In this document: positions 54,708 to 61,000 of the stretch, piece by piece
How the letters are laid out: each line of letters starts with the position of its first letter
How positions within the stretch are numbered: position 1 is the stretch's first letter
Source of the DNA: Enterovibrio norvegicus_B
Lineage (GTDB): Bacteria; Pseudomonadota; Gammaproteobacteria; Enterobacterales; Vibrionaceae
Assembly (NCBI RefSeq): GCF_002876705.1
Contig: NZ_MDAG01000007.1
Span: 248,001 to 312,000, forward strand
Length of the DNA: 64,000 nucleotides
Direction: 5' to 3'
The notes under the pieces: generated by a model
The model's database searches: none
What the model saw: the letters and a program-made list of their open reading frames with translations, nothing else
What the model was told of the DNA's origin: nothing
Program-made: the position numbers and the translations under genes

Positions 54708-55583
54708 TTACTTTGCGGAAATGACGGAAAGATTTAGCGACCTTACATCATCCCAATCGCTGTCTTTTGCGGCCTTGAACCCTTTCATGTTGAGCGTTTT
54801 TAGCGCGGCTTTACCTTTTTTGGTCTCACTGAGTTCAAAGAAGGCCTGAACGATTTTCTGCCTTGTTTCTTCATCTAACGAAGGATGCGCTGCAACGGCA
54901 TGCGGGGTGAAGCCTTGGGTGATATGAAGAACATTCAGCTGATTTTTTGTTTCGTCTGAGCTTGCGCCAAGGGTCCTGATAATACCGCCTCCCGCATCAA
55001 ACAAACCGTCGGCAACCGCGAGGTAAGAGGAATCATGAGAACCGACGTAATGAGGTGTAAAGGATATGCCTTCGTTGTTCAGTACTGCTTGTGTAAGTAA
55101 CGTCGCCGCAAATGCAGCTGGGGCAGGAAAGGCAATATTTTTACCATCTAGGTCGGTGAGCTTTTCAATGCTTTCTCCTTTCTTTACCACCAATATGCCT
55201 TTAATGCGTTTGTTTTTAGCGTGTACCAGTGCTGAATAGCCAGGTGCCTCGTTGAATACCGTAAAGTGATAAGGGTTCATGTAAGCCACGTCATATTTGC
55301 CTTCTGCCAGACGTTTCTCGAATTCAGGTATGTTTGGCGCGGTCGCGAAACGAAGTGTTAACCCAGAGTACTCACTGATTTCTTTGAGCAACGGTCCCCA
55401 ATTTCGAATGAGCTTGGCAGATGATTGTTGAGGCACAACGCCGAACACCAAGACGTTTTTACCTTGGCTGTTAATCGCGCTATGAGCGGGAAGACTGATG
55501 AGCCCGAAAAATAGGGCAAAAATAAAGGGCATCCAGTTGAGGGTTAACGCTGTCTGCTGGCATCCTTTACTGATTGATCTCAT
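54708..55583 (-). CDS. PhnD-like periplasmic substrate-binding protein
   Basis: This 291-aa protein has a signal peptide (cleavage near AHSA-IN, about residue 36). The fold is the phosphate/phosphonate-binding PhnD type: FGVVPQQSSAKLIRNWGPLL, YDVAYMNPYHFTVFN and AFAATLLTQAVL. No ABC permease or ATPase genes are near. Instead it is followed 13 bases later by a hybrid kinase on the same strand. It probably acts as a sensor accessory, giving ligand-bound state to the kinase, rather than in transport. The ligand is unknown, as PhnD-like proteins bind several small anions. Confidence 0.88.
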   Translation of the reverse strand: MRSISKGCQQTALTLNWMPFIFALFFGLISLPAHSAINSQGKNVLVFGVVPQQSSAKLIRNWGPLLKEISEYSGLTLRFATAPNIPEFEKRLAEGKYDVAYMNPYHFTVFNEAPGYSALVHAKNKRIKGILVVKKGESIEKLTDLDGKNIAFPAPAAFAATLLTQAVLNNEGISFTPHYVGSHDSSYLAVADGLFDAGGGIIRTLGASSDETKNQLNVLHITQGFTPHAVAAHPSLDEETRQKIVQAFFELSETKKGKAALKTLNMKGFKAAKDSDWDDVRSLNLSVISAK

Positions 55584-55882
55584 TAACTAACTCTCATTCC
55601 CAGATTGATATGCAATAAATATAGTACACAGTCTCATTTATGATGTTTTCCGTCCTGGTGATGGAGGCTGGCTCTCACCATCAACGCAAATGGTGAATGG
55701 AGATGTCTTATGGTCATGGTGTTAGAAACCACGACTTAGTGTTGAATCATGCACATAAGATGACTATTGAAAGACGATATCGCGCTGCATTCGGGGCGCT
55801 TCTGAGGTACTCTGTTGCCATCATGGAAAGAGGAATAACGGCTCTGAGAGTCGGTTCAAAGGTTAGGGAATAAGGAACAACT
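55584..55882. other. Divergent region between the PhnD-like gene and metC
   Basis: No gene is visible. It must hold both divergent promoters. I looked for MetJ boxes (AGACGTCT repeats) before metC and saw none convincing. The metC ribosome site AAGGAAC is at the right end. Confidence 0.55.
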
Positions 55883-57073
55883 ATGTCGTCTGAAAAACTT
55901 AATACAACATTGGTCTCTGCGGGACGTGATAAGCGATACTGCCAAGGCAGTGTTAACAGTGTTATCCAACGCGCTTCATCCATTGTGTTTGACTCTGTTG
56001 AACAGAAAAAAGCGGCGACAGCGAAACGTGGTGAGGGCGAATTATTTTATGGACGTCGAGGCACGCTAACGCACTTTTCATTTCAAGATGCCATGGCGGA
56101 ATTGGAAGGTGGAGCAGGGTGTGTATTGTATCCATGTGGTGCCGCTGCCATTGCGAATACCATGCTTTCTTTTGTCAAAACTGGCGACAACGTATTGATG
56201 ACGGGCGGTGCTTACGAGCCGACCCAGGCCTTTTGTGACGACATTTTGGCGAGCCTTGGCGTTTCAACCACCTATTACGATCCTATGCTTGGTGCAGGTA
56301 TCGGTGAACTGGTTTCCCCATCAACAAGTGTGGTATTCCTTGAGTCTCCGAACTCTATCACCATGGAAGTGCCAGACATTCCTGCCATTGTTCGCGCCGT
56401 TCGCGCGAAAAACCCAGATGCTGTGATCATCATGGATAACACGTGGGCTGCAGGAATATTGTTCAAAGCGCTAGACCACGACATTGATATTTCAGTGCAA
56501 GCCGGTACGAAATACATCATTGGTCATTCGGATGCCATGATAGGCACCGCTGTTGCCAACGCTCGTACATGGGAAACCTTACGCGAACGTTCTTACCTCA
56601 TGGGGCAGATGGTCGATGCGGATACCGCGTACATGGCCTCTCGTGGCTTGCGAACCCTGGGTGTGCGCTTAAAGCAGCATCATGAAAACGGCGTTGCGAT
56701 TGCTCAGTGGTTGAAAGCACGTCCTGAAGTTGCACGTGTGAATCACCCTGCCGTGGAAGGTTCTATCGGACATGAACATTTTGTGCGTGATTTTTCCGGT
56801 GCCTGCGGTCTGTTCTCGTTTATTCTGAAAGACAAACTCTCTGCTGAGCAAGTGGCGAACTTCCTCGATAATTTTACCCATTTTAGCATGGCGTATTCGT
56901 GGGGCGGTTATGAGTCACTGATTCTGGCTAACCAGCCAGAAGAGTTGAATGCTATCCGTCCTGCTGGCCCTGTCGATTTTGAGGGCACCTTGGTTCGCCT
57001 TCATATTGGCCTAGAAGATGTGGAAGATTTGATTGCCGATTTGGACGCGGGCTTTGCGCGATTAGCGCAGTAG
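55883..57073 (+). CDS. metC: Cystathionine beta-lyase
   Basis: This 396-aa PLP enzyme is very close to E. coli MetC (395 aa) over the whole length: VNSVIQRASSIVFDSVE, GELFYGRRGTLTHFS, ELEGGAGCVLYPCGAAA. The PLP-binding Lys lies in QAGTKYIIGHSDAMIGT, and LHIGLEDVEDLIADLDAGFA is at the C-terminus. It cleaves cystathionine to homocysteine, pyruvate and ammonia in methionine synthesis in the cytoplasm. The ATG has AAGGAAC upstream. It is monocistronic with a terminator. Start and function are both secure. Confidence 0.96.
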   Translation: MSSEKLNTTLVSAGRDKRYCQGSVNSVIQRASSIVFDSVEQKKAATAKRGEGELFYGRRGTLTHFSFQDAMAELEGGAGCVLYPCGAAAIANTMLSFVKTGDNVLMTGGAYEPTQAFCDDILASLGVSTTYYDPMLGAGIGELVSPSTSVVFLESPNSITMEVPDIPAIVRAVRAKNPDAVIIMDNTWAAGILFKALDHDIDISVQAGTKYIIGHSDAMIGTAVANARTWETLRERSYLMGQMVDADTAYMASRGLRTLGVRLKQHHENGVAIAQWLKARPEVARVNHPAVEGSIGHEHFVRDFSGACGLFSFILKDKLSAEQVANFLDNFTHFSMAYSWGGYESLILANQPEELNAIRPAGPVDFEGTLVRLHIGLEDVEDLIADLDAGFARLAQ

Positions 57074-57106
57074 TACTGTTGACGCCAAAGAGACCATGTA
57101 GAAATG

Positions 57107-57132
57107 AAAACGGCGCTGATTGCGCCGTTTTT
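57107..57132 (+). terminator. Rho-independent terminator of metC
   Basis: AAAACGGCGC-TGATT-GCGCCGTTTTT is a GC-rich hairpin with a T tract, 34 bases after the metC stop. Confidence 0.9.
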
Positions 57133-57194
57133 GATCTTTAAGAGCTTTGATCTTTAAGAGCTTTGATCTTTAAGAACTCTGATCTTTAAGAACC
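57131..57194. repeat. Four tandem copies of a 16-bp unit
   Basis: The unit TTGATCTTTAAGAGCT occurs twice exactly (57131, 57147) and twice with one to three changes (57163, 57179). It starts inside the T tract of the metC terminator and ends 15 bases before the stop of the DsbA-like gene. Confidence 0.9.
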
Positions 57195-57209
57195 GAGATA
57201 GAAACGTGT

Positions 57210-57833
57210 TTAATCCGCTTTATTCAGCAGCATTTTCAACGTTGCACCAAGCTCTTCTGCACTGTCGTGAGCGCTGGTATTTACCACGTACTTGCCCTTT
57301 ACCAAGAAAGTAGGCACAGAGTTAATACCGGATTGCACGGTGAGTGCATCAGCTTGTTCCAGCGCAGTAAACAGTTTGGCTTGTTGCGCTTCGTCTAAGT
57401 CATAAGGGCTTGTTAGGCCATATTGTTTAAACACGTCACCCAACAGGCGTTTGTTATCTTCAGCGGAGTCGGTTTGTTGTTCCTGAACATACTTAAAGAG
57501 GGCTTCAACCAAGTCTTTCGGCGGGTTGCCATCTTCTTGAGTGCTTGCTGCGTAGTAAATCAAGGCGGCAAAGGTGGCACTTTCATTGAAGGTAACGTGT
57601 GCTTTGCCAATTTTAACGCTGGCAGCTTCTTCAATCGCGGGAATGGCGTCTTCCATTGAGCGGCAATGACCACAAGAAAGGCTGAACACTTCGGTCACAG
57701 GTGCGAGATCGGCAACCTTCACTGGCGTTTCGAGTGTTGTGTATTTTTCTACTTGGCTTGTTGGCGCTTCATCGCTACATGCAGAAAGGGCAAGAACGGC
57801 AAGGATCGGCACGAAAAGTTGTTTTAGTTTCAT
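57210..57833 (-). CDS. DsbA-like thiol:disulfide lipoprotein
   Basis: The start ATG 57833 gives 207 aa beginning MKLKQLFVPILAVLALSAC; the frame is open to 57881 but the signal peptide marks the true start. The lipobox LALSAC places a lipid-anchored Cys at about residue 19. A thioredoxin fold follows with active site CGHC (about 52-55; DsbA has CPHC). A helical insertion and the cis-Pro loop SVPTF are also present. It would act on cysteine pairs in envelope proteins. Substrates are unknown. Most DsbA proteins are soluble, so anchoring is notable. Confidence 0.88.
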   Translation of the reverse strand: MKLKQLFVPILAVLALSACSDEAPTSQVEKYTTLETPVKVADLAPVTEVFSLSCGHCRSMEDAIPAIEEAASVKIGKAHVTFNESATFAALIYYAASTQEDGNPPKDLVEALFKYVQEQQTDSAEDNKRLLGDVFKQYGLTSPYDLDEAQQAKLFTALEQADALTVQSGINSVPTFLVKGKYVVNTSAHDSAEELGATLKMLLNKAD

Positions 57834-57951
57834 GGAAAAGTATTCGCCTAGGTTGTCGAGTCGACGGCCTGGTGACCGCAAATAAGCAGAGATTATATCG
57901 CGCGTTGTCTGAAAGGGGCAGGGGTAGAATGTAAACCTTCGTCAACAGAAA

Positions 57952-57980
57952 GAAAAAAGCCAGTCAGGGGGCTGACTGGC
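57952..57980 (-). terminator. Rho-independent terminator of the giant adhesin gene
   Basis: GCCAGTCAG-GGGG-CTGACTGGC forms a perfect 9-bp stem; on the minus strand it is followed by TTTTTT. It lies about 70 bases after the adhesin stop. Confidence 0.9.
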
Positions 57981-58047
57981 CAAGGTTAGCGCAAGGCGCT
58001 TCTTAGTTGAGCGCTATTCGGAGCAACACTTATGGTAAATAGAGACG

Positions 58048-61000
58048 CTAGTCGATGATCACCTTAGATTGCGCGATCATGGCATCGATGACAGAAGAGC
58101 TGACTTGTTCTGATGTCATGCCTGCAATGTCGACGCTGTAGGCATCTGCCATGTTTTCAACACTCATGTTGTCGAACACCACTTTTTGATCGACGTTGCC
58201 ATCACCTTGAGAAGAAATGCTGAGTGTCGCGTTGCCTTCACCGTCGTCCATCAAAGAAAGATAGCTTTCCATGCTCTCGGTTGCTTCCGTTTGAACGAGG
58301 TCTGACAAATTAAGCGCATCATTTTGTGTGTCGAAGTCAGTGATATGGTCTGTTGCAGGTTCTGATGCTGACCCTTGGTCGCCGCGTAAGAAAGCAAACG
58401 TATCTGCGCCCGCACCGCCAGCCATGGTGTCATTACCTTCACCACCCACAAGAATGTCATTGCCTAAACCGCCGTCCAGGATGTCATTCCCCCCATTGCC
58501 CAAGATTAAATCGTCTCCAGCTTGTGCGAGGAGCACATCGTGGGCATCGCTTCCAGCGATTTTGTCGTCACCATCACTGCCAGTGAAAGTGATGTCATCC
58601 AACGAAATGACGTCTGACATGCTCTCACTGGTCATCGAATGTGAATTTACCGCCAAGGCCGTTTCTGAACCACCAATGGTGATGTTCACATCTGTTTGTG
58701 TGACACCGTCAGATGCAGTTAGCGTGATCACTTCCGTGACAATGTCATTGTGCTGAAGGTGCGAGGTTGAATCTGGGTTGAGGGTGTAGGTCCAGCTTCC
58801 GTCCACCAATTCCAGTGAGCCGTAGCTGCCTTCTACAGTGTTGTTAGCAAAGTATGGGGAATCTCCAGCATCCACATCCGTCAGTGATAGTTGACCTGTT
58901 ACTGATGCCGCCGCCGCCGCTGTATCCACCGCAATGTCTTCATAGGACATTGTGCGTCCCTGGTTTGGTGTGTCGCGGAGGTAATCCATCGACATTCCAG
59001 GGGTGATTTCAGGGCCGTCGATCTGAATGATCATCTTACCCTGTTCGTTCGAGTCATACTTGAACGATCCATCGCCATCCAAATCGACATCCAGAACGGC
59101 GAAGGTGTAGATGTTGCCGGCACTATCTTGATAGTCGAGTTGGTAGTCATAGGTGGCGGTATACATGACACCGCCAATTTCGACTTTTTGGCTCGTATCC
59201 TGAACATATTCATTGTAATAGTTGTCACCATCCAAGGTGCCGTCTTCATCATAGATACGGATTGTTTGCCCCGCTTGGTTAAAGTTCAGCGTGGGTTCAT
59301 TGCCGTAGTACTGCATGTCGCCGCTATCAAACGAATAACCTTCGTTCAGGATGAAGCCATTGTTGATCTCAATGAAGTCATTTGAAACAGGTTCAGGTGC
59401 AACAATGGCGGCACTGTTTGTGCCCACCACGAACGGTGCATCATCCGTCCCTTGTACCGTGACTTCGATGTTTTGTGTGGTGCCATCTGACGCGGTCAGC
59501 GTGATGGTGTCTTTCACAGAACTGCCGGTATCGAGTTCTTGGGTTTTCTCGTTATCAACGGTGTAAGTCCAGACGCCATCGACTAAGTCCAATGAACCAT
59601 ACTGTCCCGTTACTGTGGTGTCTTGGAACTCTGGTGTGTCGTCTGAATCAACATCTGTGATCGATATGGAACCACTGATAGAGACGGTGTCGCCGAGGTC
59701 TCCTTCGTTAACGACGCCTGTAAACACACCGCTGACCACTGGTGCGTCATCTGTGCCCGCAATCGAAATCACGATTTCATGTTGGCTACCGTCAGAAGCG
59801 GTGATAACGATGGTATCAATGGATTCCTCACCCACTGCAACGCCGAGCTCTGGATCCAATGTGTATGTCCACTCCCCATCGACCAAGGTCAGTGATCCGT
59901 ACTCACCTTCAACGGTCGTATTCGGCAAGGTCGGCGTTTGGCCTTCATCAACATCAGAAATGGTAATTGAACCGCTGGTGGTAATGTTTTGTGTAACGTC
60001 TTGGCTTGCGTTGACGGTAAAGGACACGTCGTTGAAATCACGATCGCCGCCACCAACGATATCTTCCCATGACGAACTGCTGCCAGAGTTAGATTCATAG
60101 TCGAAGCCGTTGCCATTTTTCGAAGACTCAGACACGAGCGTTGTGCCCGATGCGTAGCCTTGATATGCAGTGACACCGTTGCTGCCAAAGCTGAGGGTGA
60201 CTTCGCCAGCATTGAAACCTTTGCTGTCACCATCAGGGATAATAAACAGGCCGACTTTCTCTCCGCCTTCGGTGTTGATATTCGCCGTTGCACTGGTGAC
60301 GTCATGTGCGTCGTCAAATATGATTTCTGCACGAAGTACATTGCCTTCCGCATCGAGTACGTAGTAACCAACAGAGTTGTCATAGGATGCGCTGGTTGTG
60401 ACGTGACTAAAGTCCAGCGTCATTGAATCACCACCGCTGGTTTCCCACATCCCTTCGCTTCCGCGAGTGACAGATGTTTCGACGGTTGTTTGATCAACGG
60501 TAGAAATGTTGCCTGTCGTGTCACCGCTGACCACCGCGACTTCATCGACACCTGACACAGTGATATCAATGTTCTGTGTGGTGCCGTCTGTTGCCGTCAG
60601 TGTGATGGTATCTGTTGCGGTTTGATCCTCTCCTAAAGACTGTGCTTTTTCTGAATCAACGGTATACGTCCATTCACCGTCAACCAGTGTCAGGGAGCCA
60701 TACTCGCCTTCAATGGTTGTGTTCTCGAAGGCTGGCGCTTCTGCGGCGTCCACATCGGTGATGTTCAGCGTACCGGAGACCGTTGCAGCTTCCTCAATGT
60801 CGGAATATTCGAGACTATTAATGTTCTGGTATGAATCGGGCACGAGACTCAATGATGTTTCTGGTGTGATTTCAGGCCCATCCAGTTGAATCAACACTTT
60901 TCCGCTTTCTGTGCCGCTAACGGCATTGCTGCCATCACCGTTCATGTCAACATCGACCACGGCAAAGGTGTAGGTGTTACCTGCTCCGTCTTCATAGGTG

